A stretch of 64,000 nucleotides of DNA from Thermus arciformis (GCF_900102145.1 NZ_FNBC01000001.1:62001-126000); one strand, 5' to 3'; shown: positions 7,839 through 16,568, numbered from the stretch's first letter. Program-made: numbers and translations. The notes: a model not told the origin generated them from the sequence alone.

Positions 7839-10800
7839 CTAGCCGCACTTGGAGTAGCCGCAGACCTGGCACTTCCAGCACCCCTCCTCCCGCACCAAGG
7901 CCTTTTCCCCGCACACCGGGCAGGAAGAGGCCCCGGGGAGGGCGAGGCCTCCTCCGGAGAGGGCGGGGAGGGGGGCCTCCTCCGCCAAGGGCTTCTGGCC
8001 CTTGAGCTCGCCAGGGATGGTCTCCAGGGCCACGGCGATGAGGTCCGCCTTGCTGGACACGAGCCTGCCCTGGTAGGTGCCGTAAAGCCCCCCGTTGATC
8101 CCCCTTAGGGTGCGCACGATGGCCTCCGGGGGCACCCCGTACTGCAGGGCGATGGAGACCACCCGGCCTAGGGCCTCGCTGTCGGCGTTCGCCTCGTCCC
8201 CCGCCTTGCCGGAGGTGAGGATGACCTCAATGGGCTTTCCTTCCAGGACGTTCACCGTCACCAGGAAGCTCCGCTTCTGCCCCTCCGGGGTCATGAGCTT
8301 CACCATGTCCGTGAAGCCGAGGAGCCTGCCCGGGCGCTCGTAGGGGGGCTCCCTCGAGGCCCCCGCGGGGGCCTTTTCCTCGGCCTTCGCCTGGGGTGCG
8401 GGCTCCTCCCGGGCCTCCTTGGACTCTTTCTTCACCGTCAGCACCTGGAACTCCCGGGAGCCGTCCCGGTAGACGGTGATCCCCTTGCACCCCGTGCGGT
8501 AGGCCTCGAGGTAGGCGGCCTCCACGTCCTCCACCGTGGCGTGGTTTGGAAGATTTATGGTTTTTGAGAGGGAGTTCCCCGCGTACCCCTCGGCGTCAAA
8601 GGCCCGCTGGACCACCCCCTGCATGCGCACGTGGTCCAAGGGGTGGATGTCGTGGGCGCAGAGGAAGACCTTACGGATCGCCTCGGGGACGAAGGGGAGG
8701 TTTTGCACGGAGCCGTGGCCGTCCTTCTGGATCTCCTCAATGATCTTCTCCCAGTCCCACTTCCCGTCCTTCTCAAACCCGGGGGCGGGCGGGTAGGCCT
8801 CCATGAGCTCCACGAAGAGGGGGTGGAGGAGGGGCTTGTACTCCCCGCCGATCCTCCGCCAGACGAAGGGGCTGAAGACGGGCTCAATCCCCGAGGAGAC
8901 CCCCATGAGCATGCTGGTGGTGCCGGTGGGGGCCACGGTGAGGAGGGCCACGTTGCGCCGCGGGCGCACGCCCAGGGCCTGGAAGTACTCCCGGTGCTCC
9001 TCGTAGAGGGGGAAGGGGCCCCTTTCCTCGGCCAGGGCCTCGGAGGCCCGGATGGCCTCCTCCCTTTGAGCGGAGGCGATCTCGTAGACCTTCTTCCGGG
9101 CCTCCTCGGAGTCGTAGGGGAGGCCCATCTTGATGAGGGCGTCGGCCAAGCCCATGACCCCGAGGCCCAGGCGGCGGAGCCTCTTGGCCGCCATCTCGTT
9201 GTCGGGGAGGGCGAACTTGTTCACGTCCAGGACGTTGTCCAGGAAGCGGATGGCGGTGTGGACGTCCTGGCGGAAGGCCTCCATCTGGAACTCCCCGTCC
9301 TCCACGTAGGCCGCGAGGTTCAGGGCCCCGAGGTCGCAGGGCTCGCCCACGGTGAGCGGGATTTCGCCGCAGTTGTGGGCGACGATTCCATTGGCGATGA
9401 GGCTGTGGGTGACGGGCTCGGTGAGGTCGTAGACGGGGGCTTCCCCCGCGGGCTCCACGCTGGCCACCGTGGCCAGGAAGGGCTTGCGGTAGCTGCCCCG
9501 GGGCCTGTGGCGCAGGAAGGCCAAGAGCTTGGACTGCTTCTCCTCCTGCAGGAAGCCTACGGCCTCGGCGAACCGGTCCCGGTTTTCCCCTCCCAGGATA
9601 AGCTCGTACTGGGGCGCCACCGGGTACTCCCTGAGGCCGCCTTTGCCGTCCGGCAAGGCCTTACGGGCCGCCTCCCTGCGCTTGTGGATCTTCCCGAAAA
9701 TCCCCAGGTTGAGAAGGAGGAGCTGAACCTCCTGGAGGAGGGCCGGACTAGAGGAGGCCAGGCGGACGGTGGCGTCCCGCTTGTTCTCGTTGATCTGCAC
9801 CGAGCCGTCGGCGCTGAAGAGGCCCTGGAGGAAGCCCACCACCGCTTCCCGGGGAGCGCGAAAGAGGCTTTCCGGGACCCGCTTTTCCGTGGCCCTGGCC
9901 GCCTTGACCCCCAGGGCCTGGAAGAACTCCGCGGGGATGCGGTTGAAGTGGAGGTGGAAGGTGTTGGAGCGGGTTTCCTGGAGGGTGCCTGGGCCGAACC
10001 AGTCCCGGAGGAGGTCGGGAAGCCAGGTGAGGGCGGCGAAGTCCTTCCGGGAGAAGTAGAAGCCCACCCCGTCCTCCCGCAGGTAGCCGTCCCCCAAAAG
10101 CCAGCCCAAGGCCACCCCGAGCTCCCGGCTCCAGCGGGTGGGGAGGTTGCGGTATTGGGCGTGCACGTCGGCCCGGCCTCGGCCTCCCCGGCCTCCTGCG
10201 GTGGCCACCCGCTCGTGAACCACGGCGAGGGCTTGGGCGGGCAGGCGCTCCTCCTTGGGGAAGAGCCCCTCGCCGCTTTGCACCAGGATCTTCTCGCCTG
10301 GCCTGAGCTTCCCCGCTTCCCGGTAGCCCTCCGGGGTCAGGAGGAGGTGGTCCGGGGTGAGGGTCACCTCGAGGCCCTCCCGGGTGCGGAGCCGAACCAC
10401 GGGCTTGACGCCGGTGAAGAAGGCTCGGGCTGCCTTCCGCACCGTGGTGCCCTGGGCGGGGAGGGGGGTGCCTAAGCCTCCAAAGGGGGCCCGGTTGTCC
10501 GTGACCAGGTAGAAGCTCCCCCCTTCGCGCGCCAGCTCCTCAATGGGCACAAGGCCACCCTCGGTGGGAATCCTTGTAGACCCCACGAAGCAGGGGTTGG
10601 TGGAGCGGATCTGGTAGCGCTCGCCAAGCCCCTTCAGGGCGGAGAGCGCGTTGACCCGGTCCACGAAGATGAGCCCCGGCTCCCCCGTGGCCCAGGCGTG
10701 CCAGGCGATCTCGTGCCAGAGCCAGCGGGCGGGGACCTTCCCCCCGTAGAGGGGGATGGCTTTGGCCCCGTCCTCCCTCTCGGGGAGGGGAGGGAGCTTG

Positions 10801-11927
10801 CCCGTGTAGGGGCCCTCTACGGGGTAGGGGTAGTACTTCCCGGGGACCTCCACGGGGGTCACGGGCCAAAGCTCGTCCTTTTCCACCGCCTCCAGGAAGC
10901 GGTCCGTGGCCAGGACGGAGATGTTGAAGGTGGAGATGTCCCCTTCCGCCTTCTCCCGGTCCAGGTCCTTGGCGGTGAGGAAGTCCAGGAGGTCGGGGTG
11001 TTCTATGGAGAGGGTGGCCATCCCCGCGCCGCGCCTCGTTCCGCCTTGGCGTACCACCCGGAGCACGGGGGCGTAGACGTAGCGCAGGGTGGCCACGGGG
11101 CCCGCCTCCTCCGCCCCCAGGGCGGCCCACTCCAGGAAGTGGTCAAAGAGCTCAAAGAGGAAGCTTACGGGCCCCGAGCTCGTCCCTCCGCTTCCCCGGA
11201 TGGGGGCCCCCTCGGGGCGGAGGAGGGAGAAGTCCACGTGGGGGGTGAGGCCTTGCCGGGCGAGGGCCGCCGCCTCCTTGGCCGCCTCCACGATGCCCCC
11301 CATGTCGTCGGGGACCAGGATGCGCTCCTCCGGGGGGGCTTTGACCACCCGCACCCCTTGGGCCTCGGCCAGGGCCTTTAGCTCCGGGGGGAGGTCCCCG
11401 TAGACCATCCGGGTGAAGTTCTTGAGCTGGATCGCCTCCTTGGGCCCGTCGGGGTTGGTGGGGGGGCGCATGAGGCCCCGGAGGAAGTCCTCGAGGTCGG
11501 GGTGCTCCGCGGACAGGTAGGCCACGCCCCGGACCTCCCGGCGCTTGCGGCTTCCCTTGGAGCGGTAGGGGTCCAGGTTGACCCCGTTCCCCCCGCCCAC
11601 CTTGGTCACCAGGGCCAGCTTCTTGGCCACCTCCATGATGCCCTCAAAGCTCTCCGGGGGGTTCTCCGTGGCCCCTTGGACGAAGCAGTTCAGGAGGTTG
11701 CCGTGGGGGGTGCCCGCCCCAGCGAGGATCCGCCCCCCGGGGGAGAAGCGCTTGCTGGCCATGAGCTCGTAGAACTTCTCCTCCCAGTAGGCCCTTTCCT
11801 CGGGCTTCTCGGGCCTGGCGATCTCCCGGGCCACCCGGCGGAACATGCCCAGGATGTCCCCGTCCCCGGGCTGGAGGTACTGGCGCTTGGCGATGGCCTG
11901 GGCGTGCTCGTCAAAAATGGGCTCCAT
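7839..11927 (-). CDS. nrdJ: B12-dependent (class II) ribonucleotide reductase with intein
   Basis: Reduces ribonucleotides to deoxyribonucleotides with adenosylcobalamin as radical source. The frame encodes 1362 residues: N-extein 445, intein 407, C-extein 510, giving a spliced enzyme of about 955 residues. Seen: FSPGGRILAGAG near the start, GGTSSGPVSFLF, the active-site sequence STNP/CGEIPL interrupted by the intein, VAPTGTTSMLMGVSSGIEP, and a C-terminal Zn-ribbon-like tail with two CxxC pairs (CPVCG, CQVCG) plus a final Cys pair that probably re-reduces the active site. ATG at 11927-11925 has GGGAGGA upstream; longer frames reach into the upstream non-coding DNA and are rejected. It leads the operon nrdJ-trpF-phosphatase. 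Confidence 0.96.
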   Translation of the reverse strand: MEPIFDEHAQAIAKRQYLQPGDGDILGMFRRVAREIARPEKPEERAYWEEKFYELMASKRFSPGGRILAGAGTPHGNLLNCFVQGATENPPESFEGIMEVAKKLALVTKVGGGNGVNLDPYRSKGSRKRREVRGVAYLSAEHPDLEDFLRGLMRPPTNPDGPKEAIQLKNFTRMVYGDLPPELKALAEAQGVRVVKAPPEERILVPDDMGGIVEAAKEAAALARQGLTPHVDFSLLRPEGAPIRGSGGTSSGPVSFLFELFDHFLEWAALGAEEAGPVATLRYVYAPVLRVVRQGGTRRGAGMATLSIEHPDLLDFLTAKDLDREKAEGDISTFNISVLATDRFLEAVEKDELWPVTPVEVPGKYYPYPVEGPYTGKLPPLPEREDGAKAIPLYGGKVPARWLWHEIAWHAWATGEPGLIFVDRVNALSALKGLGERYQIRSTNPCFVGSTRIPTEGGLVPIEELAREGGSFYLVTDNRAPFGGLGTPLPAQGTTVRKAARAFFTGVKPVVRLRTREGLEVTLTPDHLLLTPEGYREAGKLRPGEKILVQSGEGLFPKEERLPAQALAVVHERVATAGGRGGRGRADVHAQYRNLPTRWSRELGVALGWLLGDGYLREDGVGFYFSRKDFAALTWLPDLLRDWFGPGTLQETRSNTFHLHFNRIPAEFFQALGVKAARATEKRVPESLFRAPREAVVGFLQGLFSADGSVQINENKRDATVRLASSSPALLQEVQLLLLNLGIFGKIHKRREAARKALPDGKGGLREYPVAPQYELILGGENRDRFAEAVGFLQEEKQSKLLAFLRHRPRGSYRKPFLATVASVEPAGEAPVYDLTEPVTHSLIANGIVAHNCGEIPLTVGEPCDLGALNLAAYVEDGEFQMEAFRQDVHTAIRFLDNVLDVNKFALPDNEMAAKRLRRLGLGVMGLADALIKMGLPYDSEEARKKVYEIASAQREEAIRASEALAEERGPFPLYEEHREYFQALGVRPRRNVALLTVAPTGTTSMLMGVSSGIEPVFSPFVWRRIGGEYKPLLHPLFVELMEAYPPAPGFEKDGKWDWEKIIEEIQKDGHGSVQNLPFVPEAIRKVFLCAHDIHPLDHVRMQGVVQRAFDAEGYAGNSLSKTINLPNHATVEDVEAAYLEAYRTGCKGITVYRDGSREFQVLTVKKESKEAREEPAPQAKAEEKAPAGASREPPYERPGRLLGFTDMVKLMTPEGQKRSFLVTVNVLEGKPIEVILTSGKAGDEANADSEALGRVVSIALQYGVPPEAIVRTLRGINGGLYGTYQGRLVSSKADLIAVALETIPGELKGQKPLAEEAPLPALSGGGLALPGASSCPVCGEKALVREEGCWKCQVCGYSKCG
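9372..10592 (-). mobile_element. Intein with LAGLIDADG homing endonuclease, inside NrdJ
   Basis: 407-residue in-frame protein intron, residues 446-852 of the precursor. It starts with Cys in CFVGSTRIPTEGG (block A), has a TxxH block B (TLTPDHLLLTPEG), two DOD/LAGLIDADG motifs (LGWLLGDGYL and FLQGLFSADG), and ends THSLIANGIVAHN with the penultimate His and terminal Asn, followed by Cys of the C-extein. All splicing residues and both acidic endonuclease residues are present, so both splicing and homing look active. RIR1 inteins at this kind of site are known in T. thermophilus. Confidence 0.95.
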
Positions 11928-12030
11928 AAATCCTCCCTTCAACCCCCATATCTTGGGGCAAGACGCCAGGATGCTACTACCCTTTGGGCTTTCACGGCAA
12001 GTGGGGGGGCTCACACTTGGCCCTTGGCGG

Positions 12031-12059
12031 TTGACGGGGTCTCCTAAGCTTACCAGAAT
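12031..12059 (+). promoter_or_regulatory. Promoter of mtaB (leaderless)
   Basis: TTGACG at 12031-12036, a 17-base spacer, then CAGAAT at 12054-12059. The predicted start is 12066/12067, at the ATG chosen for mtaB. Confidence 0.55.
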
Positions 12060-12066
12060 GGGAAGG

Positions 12067-13377
12067 ATGCGCGCCGCCTTCCGTACCCTGGGGTGCAAGG
12101 TCAACCAGGTGGAGACCGAGGCCCTTCTGGGCTTCCTCAAGGCCCTGGAGCCCGAAGTGGTGCCCCTGGAGGCCGGGGGGGCGGACCTCGTGGTCATCAA
12201 CTCCTGCGCCGTCACCACCACGGCGGAGGCGGACACCCGCAAGGAGGTGCGCCGGGCGAGGCGGTACAACCCCCAGGCCTTCATCGTGGTCACGGGGTGC
12301 TACGCCGAGCTCGCCCCCGAGGCCCTAAAGGAGCTCGGGGCGGACGCGGTGGTCCCCAACGCCCGGAAGGCCGAGCTTCCCCGGGTGATCCTGGAGCGCT
12401 TCGGCCTTCCCTCTGACCCCATCACCACCCCGCCCAACGAGTTCTGGGGGGCGGGGGAGAGGGGGCTTTTGAATAGCCGGGTACGGGCCTTCCTCAAGGT
12501 CCAGGACGGGTGCCAGGCGGGCTGCGCCTACTGCATCATCCCGAGGCTTAGGGGCAAGGAGCGCCACCGGGACCACCGGGAAGCCCTGGCCGAGGCCGAG
12601 GCCCTCCTCCGCATGGGCATCAAGGAGATCGTCCTCACCGGGGTGCGCCTCGGGAGCTACAAGGGGCACCCCCGGGGCCTGGCCGGGCTCGTGGAGGACC
12701 TCTACCACCTGGGGGCCAAGGTGCGGCTTTCCTCCATAGAGCCCGAGGACACGGGGGAGGACCTCCTTAGGGTGATCGGCCGCTACGCCCCCGAGGTCAG
12801 GCCCCACCTCCACCTCTCCTTGCAGACGGGCTCGGACCGGCTCCTTAGGCTCATGGGCCGCCGCTACGATAAGGCCTACTACCGGGGGTTGGTGCGGCGG
12901 GCCTACGACCTCATCCCCGGCTTCGCCCTCACCACCGACGTCATCGCCGGCCTGCCCACGGAGACGGAGGAGGAGCACCGGGAGACCCTGGCCTTCCTGG
13001 AGGAGCTCAGGCCTACCCGGGTCCACGCCTTCACCTACACCCCGAGGCCCAAGACCCGGGCGGCCTCCATGCCCCAGGTCCCCCCGGAGGTGCGGAAGCG
13101 GCGCACCAAGGAGCTCATCGCCCTGGCCCAGCGCCTGGCGGAGGAGCGGATCCGCCCCAAGCTTGGGGAGCGGGTGGAGGTTCTGGTGGAAAGGGTCCAG
13201 GGGGGCGAGGCCCTGGGCCACACCCCGGACTACTACGAGGCCCGCCTTCAGGGCGAGGCCCGCCCCGGGGAGACGGTCTGGGCCCGGGTCCTGGGGGTGG
13301 AGGGGTACGTCCTTTTGGGCCGGGTGGAAGGGGCGAAGGAAGGGGCCAGGGGGTCCCTGGAGCTTCCCGTGCGGTAG
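12067..13377 (+). CDS. mtaB: tRNA (t6A37) methylthiotransferase
   Basis: Radical-SAM enzyme that adds a methylthio group to t6A at position 37 of ANN-decoding tRNAs. N-terminal UPF0004 domain with three cluster cysteines Cys10, Cys47 and Cys78 (TLGCKVNQ, NSCAVT, TGCYA), radical-SAM CxxxCxxC at Cys149, Cys153 and Cys156 (DGCQAGCAYCIIP), and a C-terminal TRAM domain. The TLGCKVNQ start is typical of MtaB and not of MiaB (TyGCqMN) or RimO. I use ATG 12067 (436 residues) because the promoter puts the transcription start there; ATG 12058 would add three residues. Confidence 0.93.
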   Translation: MRAAFRTLGCKVNQVETEALLGFLKALEPEVVPLEAGGADLVVINSCAVTTTAEADTRKEVRRARRYNPQAFIVVTGCYAELAPEALKELGADAVVPNARKAELPRVILERFGLPSDPITTPPNEFWGAGERGLLNSRVRAFLKVQDGCQAGCAYCIIPRLRGKERHRDHREALAEAEALLRMGIKEIVLTGVRLGSYKGHPRGLAGLVEDLYHLGAKVRLSSIEPEDTGEDLLRVIGRYAPEVRPHLHLSLQTGSDRLLRLMGRRYDKAYYRGLVRRAYDLIPGFALTTDVIAGLPTETEEEHRETLAFLEELRPTRVHAFTYTPRPKTRAASMPQVPPEVRKRRTKELIALAQRLAEERIRPKLGERVEVLVERVQGGEALGHTPDYYEARLQGEARPGETVWARVLGVEGYVLLGRVEGAKEGARGSLELPVR

Positions 13378-13387
13378 GATGCTTTCC

Positions 13388-13711
13388 ATGGGGTGCGTCT
13401 TCTGCCGCATCATCGCTGGGGAACTCCCCTCCAGAAAGGTCTACGAGGACGAGGGCTTCGTGGCCTTCCACGACATCAGGCCCAAGGCCCCGGTGCACGT
13501 CCTGGTGGTGCCCAAGGAGCACGTGGAGAGGCTCTCCGACTACCCCGACACCGAGGAAGGGGAGCGGAAGCTCGGGGCCCTCTTCCGCACCGCGAACCGG
13601 GTGGCGCGGGGCTTGGGCCTCGAGGGCTACCGGGTCCAGGTGAACGTGGGGGAGAAGGGGGGGCAGGAGGTCTTCCACGTCCACGTGCACGTCATGGGGG
13701 GCTGGGGATGA
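13388..13711 (+). CDS. HIT-family (HinT-like) nucleotide hydrolase
   Basis: 107-residue histidine-triad protein. The N-terminal CVFCRIIAGELPS holds the zinc-site cysteines, the middle has HDIRPKAPVHVLVVPKEH, and the C-terminus carries the triad FHVHVHVMGG (His97, His99, His101). HinT enzymes hydrolyse phosphoramidates such as adenosine-5'-phosphoramidate. The start could be ATG 13379 (adding three residues) or 13388; the second gives the usual length and has AGGA upstream. It follows mtaB by about 10 bases. Its 3' end overlaps the end of the original reading frame of the phosphoesterase on the opposite strand by 20 bases. Confidence 0.9.
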   Translation: MGCVFCRIIAGELPSRKVYEDEGFVAFHDIRPKAPVHVLVVPKEHVERLSDYPDTEEGERKLGALFRTANRVARGLGLEGYRVQVNVGEKGGQEVFHVHVHVMGGWG

Positions 13712-14451
13712 GGAAGCGGTCCAGGAGCTTCCCCTCGGGGTCCAGGGCGTAGCCCAAAAGGCCCTCCGGGCGCGCCTCCAGGAAGAGGGCGTGGTGGGCC
13801 ACGGCCAGGGCCCGGCTCCAGGGGAGGGGCGGCCGGGTGGGGTAGAGGCCCGCCCCTCCGCCCCCCACCACCAGGGTGGGTGGGCCCCACCTCCAGGCGC
13901 TCGTAGTGGTGGTCGTGCCCCGCGAGGACCAGGGCCACCCCGTGGCGGCGGAGGAGGGGTTCTAAGAGGCCCCTCAAGAGGGGGCTTCCCCCGTGGAGCC
14001 CCGAGGAGTAGAGGGGACGGTGGAGGACCAGAAGCTTCCAGGGCGCCCGGGAGGTTTTGAGGGCCTCCTCCAGCCAGGCCCTCTGGGCCCTTAGGTCGCC
14101 TTCCGTGTAGAGGAAGAAGGCCTCGAGGTCCCCCAGGCGCAGGCGGTAGTAGGGCCTTTCCAGGCCGAAGCGGCGGAGCTGGGCCTCGAGGTTCGGGGCG
14201 TCGTGGTTGCCGAAGGCGGGGTAGAGGGGGACGGGGGGGAGGTCCTGCAGGAAGCGCTCCACCACCTGCCCCTTGGGATAGAAGTTGTCCCCGGTGGTGA
14301 GGAGAGCGGTGAGGGGGCTTTGGGCGTGCTCCTGGCGGAGGAGGGCCGCCACCTGGGCCCGCCCCGGGGTGTCCTGCCCCCAGTCCCCGAGGACCGCAAG
14401 CCGCTGGCCCAGGGCGAGGGAGAGAAAGAGGGCCAGGGCGAGGAGGCGCAA
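13692..14451 (-). pseudogene. Secreted metallophosphoesterase, frameshifted near the 3' end
   Basis: TTG start at 14451-14449, GGAGG 8 bases upstream. A signal peptide (MRLLALALFLSLALG) is followed by an acid-phosphatase-like metallophosphoesterase domain with all metal motifs: VLGDWGQD, TTGDNFYPKG, FGNHDAP, VLHRPLYSSG and GHDHHYE. Just after GHDHHYERLEVGPT the frame is broken at the direct repeat gggtgggtggg (13874-13884). Removing one 4-base unit restores LVVGGGGAGLYPTRP and about 58 residues ending FLIPSPP with TGA at 13694-13692. As written the frame instead runs on through the HIT gene with low-complexity Gly/Pro/Arg. All catalytic residues precede the break, so partial activity is possible. 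Confidence 0.82.
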
Positions 14452-14454
14452 GGC

Positions 14455-14883
14455 CTAGGCCTCCGCGGCCCCGTGGGGCTTGAGGCTCGCCTCTTCCACC
14501 CCGGCCTTCTCCACCACCTCCTCCGCCACCAGGATGGGCGCCCCCGCCCGGAGGGCCAGGGCCATGGCGTCGGAGGGGCGGGCGTCCACCTCCAGCTCAA
14601 TCCCCCGGTGTTCCAGGATGAGGCGGGCGTAGAAGGTGCCCTCTTTGAGGTCAATGATCTCCACCCGCTTCAGCTTGGCCTGGAGCATCTCCATCACCGA
14701 GAGGAGGAGGTCGGGGGTGAGGGGTCTTGGGGGTTTTTCCCCCTGCAGGGCCACCACGATGTGGTGGGCCTCGAGGGGGCCGATGACGATGGGGAGGAGC
14801 TTGTCGTTTTCCGTCCTGAGCAGGACCACCACGCTGCCGTTCTGGGGGTCCACGCCCAGGGTTTCAATCTTGGCGCCTAGCAT
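14455..14883 (-). CDS. Bifunctional nuclease (BFN/DUF151) family protein
   Basis: 142 residues with the BFN domain: LLRTENDKLLPIVIGPLEAHHI and the conserved VDARPSDAMALALRAGAPI segment. Family members have been reported to have DNase and RNase activity in plants, and one is of known structure from Thermotoga; the bacterial role is uncertain. ATG at 14883, with TATACT at 14895-14890 placing the transcription start exactly on the A of ATG, hence leaderless. The phosphoesterase follows after 3 bases in the same transcript. Confidence 0.86.
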   Translation of the reverse strand: MLGAKIETLGVDPQNGSVVVLLRTENDKLLPIVIGPLEAHHIVVALQGEKPPRPLTPDLLLSVMEMLQAKLKRVEIIDLKEGTFYARLILEHRGIELEVDARPSDAMALALRAGAPILVAEEVVEKAGVEEASLKPHGAAEA

Positions 14884-14889
14884 GCCTTC

Positions 14890-14899
14890 AGTATAGACT
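14890..14899. promoter_or_regulatory. Overlapping divergent -10 boxes (BFN / phosphoribosyltransferase)
   Basis: Minus strand TATACT (14895-14890) and plus strand TAGACT (14894-14899) share bases. Each ends 6 bases before its own start codon (14883 and 14906), so both transcripts are predicted leaderless from one 22-base gap. Confidence 0.6.
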
Positions 14900-14905
14900 G
14901 GGCCC

Positions 14906-15442
14906 GTGAGGACCTACCCTGTGGAGATCGCCGGGGTCAAGCGGGAGCTTCCCATCGTTCAGGTGGGCCCGGACGTGGCCGTGGCCTTGCTCAACCTCTT
15001 GGGGGACACCGAGCTTACCGAGGCCGCCGCGGAGGAGCTGGCCAAGCGCCTGCCCCCGGAGGTGGACACCCTGGTCACCCCCGAGGTCAAGGCCGTCCCC
15101 CTGGCCCACGCCCTTTCCCGCATCACGGGCAAGCCCTACGTGGTGGCCCGCAAGACGGAGAAGCCCTACATGATCAACCCCGTGAGCCGCCAGGTGCTCT
15201 CCATCACCACGGGGAAGCCCCAGCTTTTGGTGCTGGACGGGGCCGATGTGCCCCTCATCCGGGGCAAAAAGGTGGCCATCGTGGACGACGTGGTCTCCAC
15301 GGGCTCCACCCTGGCGGGCCTCAGGGAGCTCATTGAGAGCGTGGGGGGGGAAGTGGTGGCGGTGCTCGCCGTCTTCACCGAGGGCACCCCCCGCCAGGAC
15401 GTGGTGGCCTTGGGCCACCTGCCCCTTTTCAAGCCCGAGTAG
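14906..15442 (+). CDS. Adenine-phosphoribosyltransferase-like protein 1
   Basis: 178-residue type I PRTase. The PRPP-binding loop [14 protein letters not shown] is at residues 123-136, and [14 protein letters not shown] and [13 protein letters not shown] are the other nucleotide-site segments. It resembles adenine/purine PRTases, which salvage free bases with PRPP. GTG start at the predicted transcription start. A second copy follows 9 bases after its stop with AGGAGGGAGGT in between, so the two are co-translated and may form a hetero-oligomer. Substrate is uncertain: adenine is most likely; xanthine or a regulatory role is possible. Confidence 0.86.
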   Translation: MRTYPVEIAGVKRELPIVQVGPDVAVALLNLLGDTELTEAAAEELAKRLPPEVDTLVTPEVKAVPLAHALSRITGKPYVVARKTEKPYMINPVSRQVLSITTGKPQLLVLDGADVPLIRGKKVAIVDDVVSTGSTLAGLRELIESVGGEVVAVLAVFTEGTPRQDVVALGHLPLFKPE

Positions 15443-15451
15443 GAGGGAGGT

Positions 15452-15979
15452 ATGGAGACCTATCCCATCGCCATAGGCGGCGTCACCCGGCACGTGCCCC
15501 TCATTGAGCCCCTTCCGGGAAGGCGCATCCCCTTGGTGGAGTTCTTGGGGGACCCCGAGCTCGTCCGGGCCGCCGCCGAGGCCCTGAAGCCCTTGGTCCC
15601 TTCGGACACGGAGATCCTCTTCACCACCGAGACCAGCCCCATCCCCCTCACCCACGTGCTGGCGGAGGCCCTGGGCCTGCCCTACGTGGTGGCCAGGAGG
15701 CGCCGCCGCCCCTACATGGAGGACCCCATCATCCAGGAGGTGGAGACCCTGACCCTCGGGGTGGGGGAGGTGCTTTGGCTGGACCGGCGCTTCGCCGAGA
15801 AGCTCCTCAACCAGAAGGTCACCCTGGTTTCCGACGTGGTGGCGAGCGGGGAGACCATGAAGGCCATGGAGCGGGTGGTCCTCCGGGCGGGGGGGCACGT
15901 GGTGGGGCGGGTCGCCGCCTTCAGGCAGGGGAACCCTTCCCTGGAGGTGGTTACCGTGGCCGAGCTCCCGGTGCTCTGA
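15452..15979 (+). CDS. Adenine-phosphoribosyltransferase-like protein 2 (degenerate PRPP loop)
   Basis: 175 residues, a paralogue of the preceding gene with the same block order (METYPI versus MRTYPV; LPYVVARRRRRPYM versus [14 protein letters not shown]). The PRPP loop at 123-136 reads VTLVSDVVASGETM: the first Asp of the DD pair is Ser and STGST has become ASGET, so catalysis may be weakened or the substrate changed. The 3' end overlaps the convergent HAD gene by 29 bases. Best read as a diverged partner subunit or a PRTase-derived sensor. Confidence 0.8.
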   Translation: METYPIAIGGVTRHVPLIEPLPGRRIPLVEFLGDPELVRAAAEALKPLVPSDTEILFTTETSPIPLTHVLAEALGLPYVVARRRRRPYMEDPIIQEVETLTLGVGEVLWLDRRFAEKLLNQKVTLVSDVVASGETMKAMERVVLRAGGHVVGRVAAFRQGNPSLEVVTVAELPVL

Positions 15980-16562
15980 CCGCGTAGACCTCCGCCCGGA
16001 GGCCGAGCCTCCGGGCGGTTTCCACGTTCTCGGGGTCGTCGTCCAGGTAGAGGGTCTCCTCGGGGGCAAGGCCCAGGCCCTCCAGGGCGAGGAGGAAGGC
16101 CCGGGGGTCGGGCTTGGCCACCCCGAGGGCGCAGGAGGCGAAGAAGCCGTCCACGTACCCCTCCAGCCCGTGGTAGGCCAGGCTTTCCTTAAGGCTCGGC
16201 AGGGTGTTGGAGAGCACCCCCACCCGGAGCCCCCGGGCCTTGAGCCTCTGGAGGAGGGCCTCCGCCCGGGGGGCCTTTCGCAAGAAGCGGTAGTAGCGCC
16301 AGGGCAGGAGGTCCTCCTCGGGCACCCTAAGCCTACGGGAGGCTTCCCGAACGAGCTCCCGCCAAAGCGCCTCCTCTTCCTCCAGGGTGCGCACCTCCAG
16401 GTGGCGCACCGCCCGCAGGAGCCTGCCCATCACCCCGGTCAGGGTGGCCAGGCTCCCCTCCAGCCCCACCCCGCGGGCGGAAAGCTCCAGGGCCTTCTTG
16501 TAAAGGGCCTCCTCGTCCAAAAGGAGCAGCACCCCATCCCGGTCCAGGAGGGCACCCCGCAT
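15951..16562 (-). CDS. HAD-superfamily hydrolase
   Basis: 203 residues. The four HAD motifs are visible: LLDRDGVL (nucleophile Asp7, Asp9), SNTLPS, GVAKPDP (Lys) and YLDDDPENVETA (acidic pair). The helical cap between motif I and II places it among the phosphoglycolate-phosphatase/haloacid-dehalogenase-like group. Substrate unknown. ATG at 16562; a TAGACT box at 16574-16569 would put the start of transcription on the ATG, and that box includes the stop codon of the upstream cyclo-ligase gene. Confidence 0.85.
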   Translation of the reverse strand: MRGALLDRDGVLLLLDEEALYKKALELSARGVGLEGSLATLTGVMGRLLRAVRHLEVRTLEEEEALWRELVREASRRLRVPEEDLLPWRYYRFLRKAPRAEALLQRLKARGLRVGVLSNTLPSLKESLAYHGLEGYVDGFFASCALGVAKPDPRAFLLALEGLGLAPEETLYLDDDPENVETARRLGLRAEVYAVRAPGARPR

Positions 16563-16568
16563 GGGGCG

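Noticed and set aside
8631-10475. Plus-strand open frame of 614 codons opposite nrdJ
   Set aside because: Crosses the intein boundary without change in character, shows no domain, and mirrors the codon pattern of nrdJ.
11928-12066. Cobalamin riboswitch upstream of nrdJ
   Set aside because: The gap between nrdJ and mtaB is about 140 bases and also holds the mtaB promoter; no B12-box-like conserved core or large multi-stem fold was seen.
11928-12293. N-terminal extension of NrdJ up to 12293
   Set aside because: The extension overlaps the mtaB coding region and promoter; ATG 11927 has a good ribosome site and the typical protein start.
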